From Rehmannia glutinosa (taxonomy: Eukaryota > Streptophyta > Magnoliopsida > Lamiales > Orobanchaceae), in NCBI GenBank assembly GCA_016081115.2, contig JABTTQ020002608.1:744001-808000 (forward strand): a DNA stretch of 64,000 nt, given 5' to 3'. Positions 1 to 11,540 of this stretch are shown piece after piece (positions within the stretch are counted from its first letter, which is position 1; every line of letters begins with the position of its first letter). Position numbers and translations under genes: made by a program. The notes beneath the pieces are model-generated. The model searched no databases and was not told where the DNA came from. It worked only from the letters and a program-made list of their open reading frames with translations.

Positions 1-53
1 CTCAGCTCTTCTAATGATTTCCACTCTCGAATCATTAGTCTGGCTAAACTCGC

Positions 54-491
54 CTATCTGCTCAAGGCGTCAGCTACTACGTTAGCTTTCCCGGGATGGT
101 ATTGAATATCAAAGTGATAGTCCTCAATTAACTCCATCCATCTCTGTTGCCTCAGATTGAGGTCTTTCTGAGAGAATAAATACTTCAAGCTCTCGTGATA
201 TGTGAAAATCGTGAATGTTGCTCCGTAGAGATAGTGCCTCCATTTCTTTAACGTGAATACTGTCGCTGCCAATTCCAAGTCATATGTTGGGTAATTGGCC
301 TCATACGGCTTGAGCTTTCGTGATGCATAAGTGATGACCTTTCCTTCCTGCATGAGCACTGCTCCTAGTCCTTCCTTTGATGCATCACTGTAGACGACAA
401 AGTTTTCTGTTCCCTTTGGAAGGGCTAAGATCGAGTCAGAGTGAGTCGTTTCTTGACTCTTGAAACTAGCCTCACACTTGTCATTCCACAC
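54..491 (-). pseudogene. Ty3/gypsy RNase H domain remnant
   Basis: The reading frame is open for 145 residues and carries a recognisable Ty3-type RNase H: a YSDASKEGLG start, a YASRKLKPYE block, the ELAA helix, and the HPGKANVVADALSR end that closes this domain in plant gypsy elements. The usual TDHKSL segment reads TYHESL, so a conserved acidic residue is lost. An overlapping, shifted frame (425-643) continues upstream as the connection domain (GYYRRIIQDFSKISGPLTRL), so the polyprotein is frameshifted here. It belongs to gypsy-1 and is best treated as dead. Confidence 0.85.
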
Positions 492-829
492 AAACTTGAC
501 TTGATTCGGGTTAGTCGAGTGAGTGGTCCGGATATCTTGGAGAAATCCTGGATAATTCTTCGATAATATCCACCACTCCTAAAGGTTAGAAAGCGGAGGA
601 GGGGATGAGACATAAATCTCGGTGGATGGGTGATCGTGTGCAAGTGTGGTGATATATATTTTGATGCAAGAAAAAAGTCGTATGAAAAATGCGTGAGATA
701 TGATGCGTGATTTCACACACGACGACCCACAAGCGTCGTGAGAAATATATTTAAGTAATATACTTATACAGTTTTAAGAAAATAGTTCGTGGTCACACAG
801 GCACTATGTGATTCAAGAAAGACAGGAGG

Positions 830-948
830 ATTGCGTACGGATTTATAGCGCCAATCCTATGCAAGACAAGTAACGGTTGCGTACGGATTTGTAGCGCCAA
901 CCAATGCAAAACAAGTAGCGGTTGCGTACGGATTTGTAGCGCCAACCA
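830..948 (-). repeat. 45-bp tandem repeat in the gypsy-1 LTR-like region
   Basis: Three units start at about 830, 875 and 920. Each contains TTGCGTACGGATTT, then TAGCGCCAA, then GCAA(A/G)ACAAGTA. The same unit recurs about four times in gypsy-2 (56212-56378), in the same orientation relative to the element. The array is therefore part of the element family's LTR and not a local slippage product. Confidence 0.85.
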
Positions 949-2177
949 AACGGGTCCGATTAACTCCGTAATTGTGTGGATTAGACAACAATTCCTTCGT
1001 TCTTCCTTGTAACTCCCCGAGCAAGATGGTCCAAGACGTCACCTTATCGCTCCATGCATAGACAAAATCCACAGTGGAGCTAGCAAGGCTCGGATTTGTC
1101 ATAATCATGATTATACCTCAAGTACTACGACTCGCTTCCCTTGACAAAGTCTCCCCGATTGCGGGATTAGGACGATGGGGTAAGGAAGAGTGGAATAGCA
1201 GCCTGAGCTGCCCGGTTGCCCATCTCCGACATATCTATTATGATCGTGAGCTCGACACACCAAGTTGACTCAAGCAGAAAGTAAATACAAGTTCGTAGTC
1301 AACCAGTGCAATGAAAGTATTATTGATTCAGGAAGCGATCAGAAAATTTTGAAAATTTGCGAGTAGCAATTATGGTGGTGGAGTTTTTTGGATGAAGACG
1401 ATTATCGGAAGGATAAGCAATCTTCGATATCTTGAAAGATTTGGTGGAACATAAGTCCCGTTATAGATTCAAAATCGCAAGACGAGGAAGTCGTCCCGCG
1501 ATCGGGTATTAATCGGTCAAGACGATCCGATCAGTCAAGGGATTTTTGAGAAAATAAAGTATTTAATTAATAATTAAAGTCAGAGGATCCAGGGATATTT
1601 TAGGAAAAGGAAAATAATTTGAGTTAGGTCCTTGTTAAAAAGAAAAATAAAATTAGCCCCGTTTTGTAAAAACCAATACTTTTGGGGTTAAAAATTGAAT
1701 AATTAAATATCCCGACCTTGAAAAATTACAAGGTCAGTTCCTAAAATCTCTAAATTGTTCAGAGATTCAGGTTTTTAAAGTTTTGAGGTCGAGTTTTTAT
1801 AAAATTCTCACATTGGCCCCAAATTTGTTAAAATTATCATTTCGGGCCTTAAGTTTAAAATAATCGGAACTCACAAACCGGAAGGGATTTTAATGTGATT
1901 ACAGTTGGAAAATGTCACTAAGGTTAGTGGGATATTGGGACCAAAACAGTTTTAAAAAGAAATAATTTTAGGTCCCTTAACTTTTGAAAATCTCATTTTT
2001 GTCCCATTTTGAAATAATTGCCTTTAAGGCTTTTAGGGGTCCAATTGTTATGAAATTTGAAACTTGGTCCAAAATATAAATATGTTATAGTTAAATTAGT
2101 ATTTCCAGGTGCATGGGCCGCATAAGTCCTGAAAATTATATTTTGGTCCTCAAGTTTAATATTTTACCATCAATTTT

Positions 2178-2294
2178 TTATTTATCGTCTAAATCTTCAA
2201 GTGACGGGTTTGAAGGTTCTTTTACAATAAATCTATCTAGTGCTCCTCTTTGAGACTCAATAAATTCTTCAACTTGTTTTCTTTTCTTAATTTC
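2178..2294 (-). pseudogene. hAT-type transposase N-terminal fragment
   Basis: A short open stretch on the reverse strand reads KKRKQVEEFIESQRGALDRF followed by IVKEPS and then a stop at 2178-2180. This resembles, from memory, the N-terminus of plant hAT proteins annotated as zinc finger MYM-type, which contain a KRK...ESQRGALDKF block. Nothing further of the transposase is seen, and gypsy-1 begins directly to the left, so it may have interrupted this copy. The call rests on one short block. Confidence 0.45.
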
Positions 2295-3375
2295 TATTCA
2301 AAACAAATATACAAATAAAGCTAATTAGTACAATATCAAATCCTTCAATATAATTATATATTGCCACTCAACTTGAAAGCAAACTAATACAAACATTCTA
2401 CACATCAATTATATATAAATAAAGAAATAATTTTTGCTAATAATGAAAATAAAAAATAAAATTTAACAATTCTAAATTTTAAGACATCATCTTACCAATA
2501 TCAATGGAGGCAAAATATTTTAATGGAGGTGGGTCTTTTTTCTTGTAATTTGGGGGATGAAACTGATGTCGAGGGCGTCTCCAGTTGGAAGATGCAAATA
2601 GGTTTTAAACTTGCTTGCAATTTGATTCTTCTACTTGGTGTTTTGAGTTTGAACAAAAAAATAAAAAAGAAAAGAAAAAAACGCTGAAAGTGGGAGCCAA
2701 AAATTGTAGGATTTTCAATAAAGTAGGATAAGTTAAGTGGGCTTTTAGATAGGTCAAATTGGGCTTTGTTTAATGTTGTTTTCGAAAAAATGTGGAAGAA
2801 GTCAATATCTCTGCGCCCACCAAGATTCGATATGGAGACCTTGCACCGCACGCCGCCACTCCGCCAACTAACCTTCTTGGTCTTTTTTAGACAACAATTG
2901 TTATTTATCACAACTAAATTATATATATATATAAATTTCTCCGGGGCCCTGCCGACAGGGCCTTGTCTTGCGGCGGCACCACTTGCACCGCCTCACTCAC
3001 GGCCGCCCTCATTTCATCGTATACGTAGCATGATTTTATTGTATAGTTAGACATAATTTACTGTATAATAATTTAGTTAATTGTTTTTGTTATTAGTTAT
3101 TAATTTTTTTAATTATTGTCATTTGGTATACCATAATTATTGGTCTGCCCAGAATAATCTTGTTAATTAATTCCTTAATTCACGGTCCTGACATGTTTTT
3201 TTTAACAATTATAATATGCAGTACAAATATGTTAAATATACATCATAATAGTGTTAAATATACAATAAATATATGTTAAATATACAGTACAATAATGAGC
3301 GTGATTTCCCATCTCTCTATAACTGATTTGCTTAATCCACGGTCCCCACATGTTAATGAGCGTGGTTCTCTCTCT

Positions 3376-3410
<35 letters not shown>

Positions 3411-3802
3411 ACTGTTTCCTTGATTCACGGTCCCCACGTGTTTTTGTTTGACCATTTTAATATGCAGTAAAATTATGTTAAACATATAGTAAAATAGTGT
3501 TACGTATACAACAAATATATGATAAATGTACAACATACTGCATGGCAGGGCACATGCGCGATTTTCTCTCTCTAGTGCAATTTTCTCGTGATTTTCTCTC
3601 TCCTAATAACTGATTACATATTTGGATGGTCCCCCACATGTTTGTTTTGATAATTTTATCCTTTTTGGGATTTAATTAAACGGTTAATGTATTATTATCC
3701 CAAATTATCCTTAGCCTTTGATGTAAATGGGGAGAGTTGAGATTAGTTCACTTTGTCACACCATAAAATATGGTCTCATTGGATCATTCCTATATATATA
3801 TA
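2295..3802. other. AT-rich intergenic region with short repeats
   Basis: I see no gene here. At 2501-2911 the reverse strand is open for 136 residues, but the product is rich in Phe, Lys and Ser and matches nothing I recognise. At 2940-3010 lies a GC-rich patch containing the small palindrome GGGCCCTGCCGACAGGGCC. From 3200 to 3540 a phrase like TATGTTAAATATACAGTA recurs several times. The region also contains runs of CT. Confidence 0.6.
3380..3409. repeat. (CT)n microsatellite
   Basis: A nearly uninterrupted CT dinucleotide run of about 15 units. Confidence 0.95.
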
Positions 3803-3812
3803 TATATATTGT

Positions 3813-4034
3813 GGGGAGGATCAAGTGAGACCATGTCTCTAGGTGAGACACAATGGACTAATCTCAACCATCCCCCACTATTAATCAATGGATATGATTT
3901 AATGGATCAAAAATATATTAAAATATTAATTTAATCAATATAAGGGTAGTAGGGTTAAATAACATAACAAGTTAGTTACAAAAATGGAATCAAATCTCTT
4001 TTCTCTCATACATCTCCCAATCCCAATTTCTCAC

Positions 4035-4098
<64 letters not shown>

Positions 4099-4901
4099 TT
4101 CCTCCATTAACGCAAATAAAGAAAACTGTGAAGATCGAACTCGAAAATTACAGTTCATGAAAATTACAAAGAAAAAACAAGAAAATCGGTGCAATATTAC
4201 AAAAATAATAACAAAGTGAGTTCGAAAACTAAATATGCAACAAAACTCAACTAAATATGCATTATCCGAAAACTATCTATGCGCGTAAAAAAAACTAATA
4301 TGTAGTACAGTATATCCAACTATGCAAGACGTTATAAACTATGCAACAAAATCAACTAACTATGTATTATCCGGAAACTATCTATGCATTGTGGAATAAC
4401 TAAATATACGCAAAGACATTATGTAACATCCAATTTTTATAATTTCCAAAAGCAACATCCCATTTTCATAACTAAATATACATTATATTGAACCTATTTA
4501 TGCAAAGTGTAGTATAACTAAATATGCAAAGACGTTATATTCAATCATGTCTTGTTTTCATAAGACAAAGTGCCAACAAAATAACTAAATATGCATTATT
4601 TGATGTCTAATTATGCAAAGAAAAGAACCCAAACTATCTTTGTAAAATAAAAATATTTGGAAAGAAAACAAGTTCCTTAAAATCCGCCACAAAATCCTAG
4701 CATTGTCAATTTTAGCCCATAAAATCCACTGGGACCACTAATTTGAATTACAAAATTACAATCTTACCCTTAAAATCAGCGAAAATTAGGAAATAATTAA
4801 AAAACTCGAATTAATCACATCCCTTCATTTTTTAAGATCAATGGGTAAGATGAGTCCACACTTTCTCACCTAGGGAGGGTGGTCTCATTTGAACCAAATC
4901 C
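3813..4901. mobile_element. Non-autonomous MULE with 10-bp target duplication
   Basis: The two ends are inverted copies of each other over roughly 60 bp. The left end reads GATCAAGTGAGACCAT then CTAGGTGAGA and a TGGACT..ATCT block. The reverse complement of the right end reads GTTCAAATGAGACCAC, CTAGGTGAGA and TGGACTCATCT. The element is flanked by TATATATTGT at 3803-3812 and 4902-4911. Long terminal inverted repeats with a 9-11 bp duplication are the Mutator-like signature. There is no transposase. The interior holds a CT/CA microsatellite and repeated phrases such as AACTAAATATGCATTAT. Confidence 0.8.
4035..4098. repeat. Compound (CT)n(CA)n microsatellite
   Basis: About 21 CT units are followed by about 10 CA units, inside the MULE at 3813-4901. 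The reverse strand is open here only because of the repeat. Confidence 0.95.
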
Positions 4902-4911
4902 TATATATTGT

Positions 4912-5560
4912 AATCCTAAACATAATATAAAATCTAGTCAAACTTGTTATCTACAAACTTCCCATACAAAAGGATTCTTGTTCTTGTTAAATAAGGTAAG
5001 TCAAACTCGAATAAGATCTCCTCCACCTTTTGAAGATTATTTTAATTAAATGGCCATCCAAATCCTTAATTTACACAAAAAAGGAAATAGTATGTTTCTC
5101 GATTCTTCAACCCATGGTCAAGGTGAATCTCAGATACAAAATTATTTCCTTATTTATATGTTCACACATATAACAAATAATTCCTGCACAAAACAAATAA
5201 AAGTAATCTAGCCAACATATAATTAGTTTTGCACAAATAATGTCAATTTAATGAAGTCTGAAAAAATAGACTTAACAAAATAAATCCATTTCACATGCAT
5301 AGCACACTTTTATTTAATTTTATTTTTCTATTTTTCAAAACAAATTAAATGTTATTCATTGTTTAATAAAGTAAATTAAATGTTCTATATATATACTTTT
5401 TAGTTAAAAGATTTTTTATTACATTACTTTTTCTACACAATATAATAAAAATATATTTTTTTAGTAGCAAAAAATAATTGAATAAAAATTGGGAAATGAA
5501 GGATATAATAAAATATGATGATAAAAAAGGCAATTTATTGTCTTTTATTATCCGTGAAGA
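4912..5560. other. Intergenic sequence upstream of RING gene 1
   Basis: AT-rich sequence without a coding signal or clear repeat, between the MULE and the promoter of the RING gene. Confidence 0.6.
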
Positions 5561-5746
5561 GTTCCACGTTAGTTTAACGCGTTGTTACCATATATAATCA
5601 CAATATTTCCATATCCATTTAGGACTACATTGATGATAAGGTAAATTCTCCTCTATAAATACATACATATGCTTTTATCCTAAACATTATTTTTTCAGAA
5701 GATACAACTCTCTTAAGTTTCACATTGATCGATCGATTTCCAAGTC
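5561..5746 (+). promoter_or_regulatory. RING gene 1 promoter region
   Basis: A TCTATAAAT TATA box lies at 5652-5660, about 90 bp before the ATG. Upstream are TTTCCATATCCATTTAGGA and a GATAAGGTAAATT box. These correspond to the CCTAATAGGATATGGAA and AAGGTAAC boxes ahead of the other RING copies and of the kinase, but this copy is the most diverged. Confidence 0.6.
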
Positions 5747-6181
5747 ATGGCTCATAACGATGTTCCTGTCCTCCCCCATATTTTCTTTGGCCGTGACCTT
5801 CCATCGGACCCTGGCCCCTCCGCCGCCCCTGTCCTCCCGCATACTTTCTTTCGCGGTGACTTTCAATTGGGCCCGGTCCCTTTGCTCCCGCATATGATGT
5901 TCGCTCTCTCTTCACAGCAAGATTCGAGGCCAGACGATGAAACTTATTTGTTTGAGAAGTTTATCGGAATGTTTCTGAAAACGAGAAAACCATGTCCGAA
6001 GGATAAAGAGGAGGCGAACGTTTGCGCGGTTTGCCTTGATGATCTTGATAGCCAAGAAAGTATTGGGATTCTCGAGTGCCGTCATGAGTTTCACGTCGGG
6101 TGCATCAGAAAGTGGCTGAGGAAGAAGAACCTTTGCCCACTCTGCAAAGGGGTTGCACTCGGACGACAACAAGGAAATTAA
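5747..6181 (+). CDS. RING-H2 E3 ubiquitin ligase, gene 1 (intact)
   Basis: Intronless gene of 144 residues. The C-terminal RING-H2 has all eight zinc ligands: C93, C96, C111, H113, H116, C119, C130 and C133, with W123 in the usual E2-contact position. The domain resembles the MBR/HIP1/RHG1A-type plant RINGs, normally at the end of much longer proteins; here it is nearly the whole protein. A basic KTRKPCPKDKEE block precedes the RING and is shared by the paralogs in this window. The N-terminus holds three degenerate copies of an LPHxxF unit. No signal peptide or membrane segment is seen. The ATG lies in AAGTCATGGCTC; MAH is also the start in most paralogs. It probably transfers ubiquitin from an E2 to an unknown substrate. 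Confidence 0.85.
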   Translation: MAHNDVPVLPHIFFGRDLPSDPGPSAAPVLPHTFFRGDFQLGPVPLLPHMMFALSSQQDSRPDDETYLFEKFIGMFLKTRKPCPKDKEEANVCAVCLDDLDSQESIGILECRHEFHVGCIRKWLRKKNLCPLCKGVALGRQQGN

Positions 6182-7529
6182 AATCGAATTTTAGAAGAAG
6201 ATTGTGGATGAATGTAGAGTTACTGTAATTTACTTTTGTTTTGATATCAAGTCTGCAGTATTAACGTTTTGACAGTGCGTAGCGTTAAATGGTTAGTTTT
6301 TGATTGACTGAATATATCAATTGTAGTTTTACTTGGAACACAAGGAATATAGATGGGATTCTATTTTGCAACTCTTTTTTCTTTTCGTTTATTCTTTATT
6401 TGTGTTCTCTGAATATTATTCAGCCTATAATATTGTATTCAATTACTTAAATTATTCACAAATAAGTAACATTCGATCTACCTTTTCATATGAAACTAAG
6501 TTTGATGGATTATCTAATCGATAATCATGTTCTAAATGATAACTAAGTTTCAAAATTTTTCCGTTTCTCGATATATCTATATATATATATATGGACTTAA
6601 AGATTCAATTTGTTTTGCTTGTAAATAGTTTATGTCACGTATGTTTTTGTGACTGTGGAGTTTTCGTGATTGAGATCTTTCAGGTAAATCTATTAAGAAG
6701 TGGGGTGTTGGATTATTTAATTTTAATTAGGAATAAATATCTGTATATTTGAAGAACAATAGTTTATCGAACTGCTGGAAAAGGCTTAAAACTTATGAGT
6801 TTGAAATTAAAGTACACTTCTGCGACGCGCTCTCCTAGTCATTTTGATGATCGAATATCGAGCTTTCACTCAAAAATCAAGTTTGAAGCATGACAAAATG
6901 TTGGAAAGAATCAAGAAAAGTTTGCTCTCTCACTAAGAAAGTATCTCTTATTCTAAATACATAATTTCTAAAATTGGCCCGGTCTAACCCAACAAAATTC
7001 ATTATCATCTTTAATCCCCACCCTATGCACAAGTAACAATTATATTAATCACCAATAAGTCAATTAAAAATTAACATATAACTTTGTTCAAATAAGAATT
7101 AACATATAACGATTCTAAAAAAAACAAAATATAACGCTGTGCACAATCAAACGTTATTGCAATAGATTTTTATTTTACACAAAAAAAAAATTCCCATCTA
7201 TTACTTTCTAAACATTTTTCCCACAAAAATATAACCGACTAATTACTCGTCGTTTATTCGATTTGCATCCACTATGAGACAATGAGGAAACAGCAAATAT
7301 TTATTAACCAACCAAGATCCATCCAGCCTCCTTTTCTTTCTTTCTTCGTCTTCTTTTAATTTATATTTTAGGAATGCCAGTTTTTTTCTTTCTCAAATAC
7401 CCAATATATTAATGCCATTATTTTACTCCATTAATTACTGGTTTGAATATCAACTTTGACTTCGCCTTGCTGCAAGGTCTTGACATCCCACCTGGGCCAG
7501 GCTTAAAATTTTTTCCAAAGCCTATTTAA
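6182..7529. other. 3' flank of RING gene 1 and intergenic sequence
   Basis: From 6182 to about 6540 the sequence is homologous to the 3' flank of RING gene 3 (reverse complement of 17310-17684). Both contain GATGGGATTCTATTTTGCAA-like and AAACTAAGTTTGAT phrases, so gene and flank were duplicated together. Beyond 6560 I see only AT-rich sequence without a gene. Confidence 0.65.
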
Positions 7530-7959
7530 TAGGGATGTCAATGGGTCCGGTAAGACCGGATCGACCCGCACTCCGCCTTATTTGGGGCGGGCATGGGACA
7601 AGTAAATGGTTATGGGGCGGGTAACGAGTATACGTTTTGCACCGGTACGGGTCTGGTAACAGTCCGCACGGACCCACCCATACCCAACCCGCTTAATTAG
7701 TATATATATTTTATTTTTTTATTTTTTGTTACATGTTTGTTATAATGTTACATTTTTAATTGACTTGCATTAATTTATCTAGAATTTAATTTCTCAAATG
7801 AATGTAAGAACTAGGAAAAACCTTAGTTGATCTATTATTCACCAGGTCTCCAAATTGATTGTGTTGTAAGCCTCGTGAATATTTTAAACTTAGATATAAG
7901 TTGCTTTTGTTTCCGCATTTTCAATTATCATCATTGCATGTAAATTGTTTCAATATATT

Positions 7960-8210
7960 TGTAGAAAACTAAGAATTCAAGTTGAGAACCATATTCATCT
8001 CTCTAAACCTATTCAAGTATGAATTTTATTCCATAAAATCTAAAATGAGAAGAGCAACTCTCGTTATTTATACAAGGAAGAAAGCCCGCCTGATTTGAAT
8101 GACCGAATGGCCAACCGACACGTGTCTAACTCTACTAACAAAATAACCGACTAAACGTGAACCGCAATACTAATAAAAACGTGAATGTAAAATAACAACT
8201 TCCACCAACA
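7960..8210 (-). repeat. copia-A 3' LTR
   Basis: 251 bp, direct repeat of 12577-12831. The polypurine tract lies immediately to its right on the + strand (read as CCCCCTTCAA). Confidence 0.9.
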
Positions 8211-8266
8211 CCCCCTTCAAGTTGGAATGTGGTTGAAGGAACACATTCCTAACTTGAGTAGATAGT

Positions 8267-11200
8267 CTAAAAACAGAGAGGTCCTCCAAGAGATTTAGTA
8301 AACAAATCAGCAAGTTGGTGATGAGTGGAAATGTGCTGTGGGAGAATAAGCCCAGCCTTGTATTGATTGCGGACAATGTGGCAATCAATATCAAGGTGCT
8401 TTGTGCATTCGTGGAACACAGGGTTTGCTGTGATGTGCAAGGTAGCTCTATTGTCACACCACAAGGCAATAGGCAAGCAAACATCAATCAAGATCATGGC
8501 TGAGATTACACAGCCATTTCAATTCACAAATCGAGCGCCATGGATCTATATCGCTTCGCGATGATTTAGATACTGTCTTCTCGTTTCTTAGTCTCCCAAG
8601 ACACCAATGAATTCCCATAAAAATGCAAAGAACTGTGATGGACTTCCTAGTAATGAGACAAGTTCCCCAGTCAGCATCACAAAACCCCTCAAATTTGTTT
8701 GACACCCCCACAGGGTAAAATAAACCAAGGTCAGGTGTCCCCTTCAAGTATCTCAACAAATGAACAGCTGCATCCCAATGGCTCTGTGTAGGAGCATGAA
8801 CAAATTGACTCAGTTGTTGAACTCCATACGATATGTCGCCTTGACAAATTAAGGTAGAGCAACCTACCAACCAATCTCCTGTATCGACCTGAATCAGTGA
8901 ACATGGGCCCTCCCTCAGCTGAAATGTTGTATCCTTGAGGAAAGGGTGTGGATGCATGCTTGCAACCCAAAAGTCCTGTGTCCTTTAATAAATCCAAAAT
9001 GTACTTCCTCCTCCGCACAAATGTGTGCGTCGCTTCTCAAAATCTCCAAGCCAAGAAAGTACTTGGATGTGCCCAGATCCTTAATGGTAAAAAGTTTATG
9101 CAAATAAGCCTTTAGCCCCTCAATCTGTGTTACAGATGAACCAGTGATAAGGACATAATCTACATAGATGATCAAAGCCAAAAATGTATGTGCATCCCTC
9201 TTTACAAATAAACAGTTGTCATGTGCTGACTGAGTGAACCCAAAAGTAATCAGCTTATCACAAAATTCTAAATTCCACTGCCTTGAAGCTTGCTTCAATC
9301 CATAAAGACTTCTCTTGAGCAAACACACCTCTCCTTTCTTGGCCTTAGAATATCCCTCAGGTGGTAGCATGTAGACCTATTCATCCAAATAACCATGCAA
9401 AAAGGCATTATTTATGTCAATGTGATGTAAGTCCCAACAATGCTGAGTAGCCATGGCAATCACCATCCTAACAGATACTAGCTTAGCAACAGGTGAGAAG
9501 CTTTCCACAAAATCAATTCCCTCAACTTGCAAGTATCCCTTTGCAACCAATCTAGCCTTGAACCTGTCAACCCTCCCATCAGGATGTCTTTTAATTTTGT
9601 ATACCCATTTTGAGCCAATAGCTTTCTTTCCAGGGGGCAAAGAGGTCAATATCCAAGTGTCATTCTCCCCGTAGTGCGAAGAAGTTCTTTATGCATGGCT
9701 TCCACCTAATCTTTATCTTGTGCAACTTTTGCCGGGTAGGTGGTAGCTCACTAGGGAGTCTGTGATCTTTGCTAAAAATATATCGTATGACAAAGAAAGA
9801 TTAAGGTGATGAACCTATGGAAAACAATCCATTGGATACAAAATCAATCCTCTCGTGATGACTATGACGCATTTCTTCATTGTGCAATCGAACCAATGAT
9901 ATAATCTTTCATCCACTATGGCTTATATTTTATCCTCTCGACCTCATCCAAGTTTTCCATCACCCCGTGAGACTACAGGCAACTCTTGATGCTCAGTGTG
10001 TGGCACCACATCATCCTCAAAAGATTGCATTGGAAGAGGAACATCAAAGGTACTGACTGGTTCTCCACAGAAAGGAAATTGTGACTCATAGAAAATCACA
10101 TCTCTAGACACAAATATCTCCTTAGAACTGAGGTTATATAACCTGTAGCCCTTAACCCCTGTGACATATCCAAGAAACACAGAAGCTACAGCTCTTGGAT
10201 CAAATTTCCTCTTAAGAGGTCCAATCTTTGCAGCATAACACAGGCATCCAAATACCTTGAATCTTTCATATCTAGGAACTTCATTGTGCAACAACTCATA
10301 AGGAGATTTCCAAAGTAAAGTGAATTAAGGATGTGAACTGCTGCTAGGAGAGTGTATGACCAAAATTTCTTTGGTACTTTGGACTGGAAAAGCAATGATC
10401 TAGCAATTTCCAGGATGTGTCTGTGCTTCCTTTCCACCACTCCATTTTGCTGCGGAGTGTAAGGACATGATTTCTGGTGTAATATTCCCTTCTTATGAAA
10501 CAAATTCTCGAGTCTCCCTTCCGTAAATTTGTACCATTATCACTCCTTACCTTCGTTTTGTTTGCTGAAACTGAGTGTGCACAAACTCAAAGAAATGGCT
10601 TAGATGTGTATAAACCTCAGATTTGTGTTTCAACAAGTATATCCAAGTACCTCTAGTAAAATCATCAACAATAGTGAACATGAATAAAGTATTAGTCACA
10701 GATGGCTCATGATATGGACCCCAGAGGTCTATATGAATCAACTCAAAAGCCTTTTTAGATCGAATAGAACTTGAGGGAAAAGTTAATCGCATTGCTTTGC
10801 TTTATGACATGTATTGCATACATTTAAAGCATTTTTATTACAAAAAGGCTTTAGAAAACCAATATGTTCCAAACAACCAAGAGATGTATGCCCTAACCGT
10901 TTATGCCAAAATTTCAAAGTGTTTATTGCATCACTACTAACACAAGCTCCACTAAATTCAGCACCTGCAAATATGTATAAACCAGCCACAACTCTTCCAA
11001 CTCCTTGATTCTCCCACTCGTGGTCCCGCAGCCCAACATTTCCCTTGAGAAAATACACATTCCAATTTGTTTCCCTCAAGTAACTGACTAATTGAGAGCA
11101 AATTATACTTAAAGTTGGGAACAATCAGCACATCAGTGAGAACAATCTCATTAGTCAACTTAATATCACCAGAGTCAGAACAGAACACTTGTTCCATCCG

Positions 11201-11540
11201 TAAGTCTTGCGACACATGGTGTGTGCCCAATGCAAATAGTCTTATCTACCAATCCAGAAAGGAACAAATATGTCTAATAGCCCAGAGTATCAACAATCCA
11301 ATTGTCCTTATCAAGTGAATTTAACAGAGATAATGCAAAGTGAGACTGGTTCATGTTACCTGAATATTCTGCAATATTTGAAAAAGTGTGTATGTGTCCT
11401 GAGTTCAGATTGCCATGTCCTGACAAGTATTTTGCTATCTCCTTTTGAATCATCACTGAGAAATCGGTACATCGTGCTTTCCACGCTTTTAACATCCTCC
11501 AATCCTTGTGTTTTCTGTGACACATTTTCAGCACCTTCCA
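8267..11540 (-). pseudogene. copia-A pol remnants (protease, integrase, RT, RNase H)
   Basis: Reading the reverse strand from the right, blocks in shifting frames show a protease start (WIVDT, normally WIVDSG) near 11280, and a GAG-pre-integrase block with FWHKRLGHTSLGCLEHIGFL. Integrase follows, with HIDLWGPY, FTIVDDFTR and PYTPQQNGVVERKHRHILE. RT has KAIGSKWVYKIKRHPDGRVD and LKRSLYGLKQASRQW; the catalytic YVDD reads YVDY, so the polymerase is inactive. RNase H ends with CDNRATLHI and HQLADLFTKSL near 8267. At least five frame changes separate these parts. Confidence 0.88.

Larger units (their letters stand above)
1..2165 (-). mobile_element. gypsy-1: truncated Ty3/gypsy retrotransposon
   Basis: The reverse strand matches the gypsy-2 element at 55000-58560 over nearly its whole length. 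The inner right part (about 650-2165) corresponds to the 5' LTR of gypsy-2. The left part (1 to about 600) encodes the end of reverse transcriptase and RNase H. LTR-like sequence is joined directly to the RT/RNase H region near 590-600, so the primer site, gag, protease and most of RT are missing. The 5' end stops near 2165, where similarity to gypsy-2 ends in a run like TTTAATATTTTAC. The 3' part, with integrase and 3' LTR, would lie left of the window. It cannot be functional. Confidence 0.85.

Noticed and set aside
857..1108. 83-codon frame with a repeated LVGATNPYAT peptide
   Set aside because: It is the 45-bp tandem array of gypsy-1 read in one frame; the array lies in LTR sequence.
2501..2911. 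136-codon open frame
   Set aside because: The composition is low in complexity, it overlaps an unrelated frame on the other strand and shows no domain.
4006..4194. Open frame with Cys-Val and Glu-Arg runs
   Set aside because: It translates a CT/CA microsatellite.
8315..8564. Small + strand frames
   Set aside because: They are antisense to the copia-A RNase H region.
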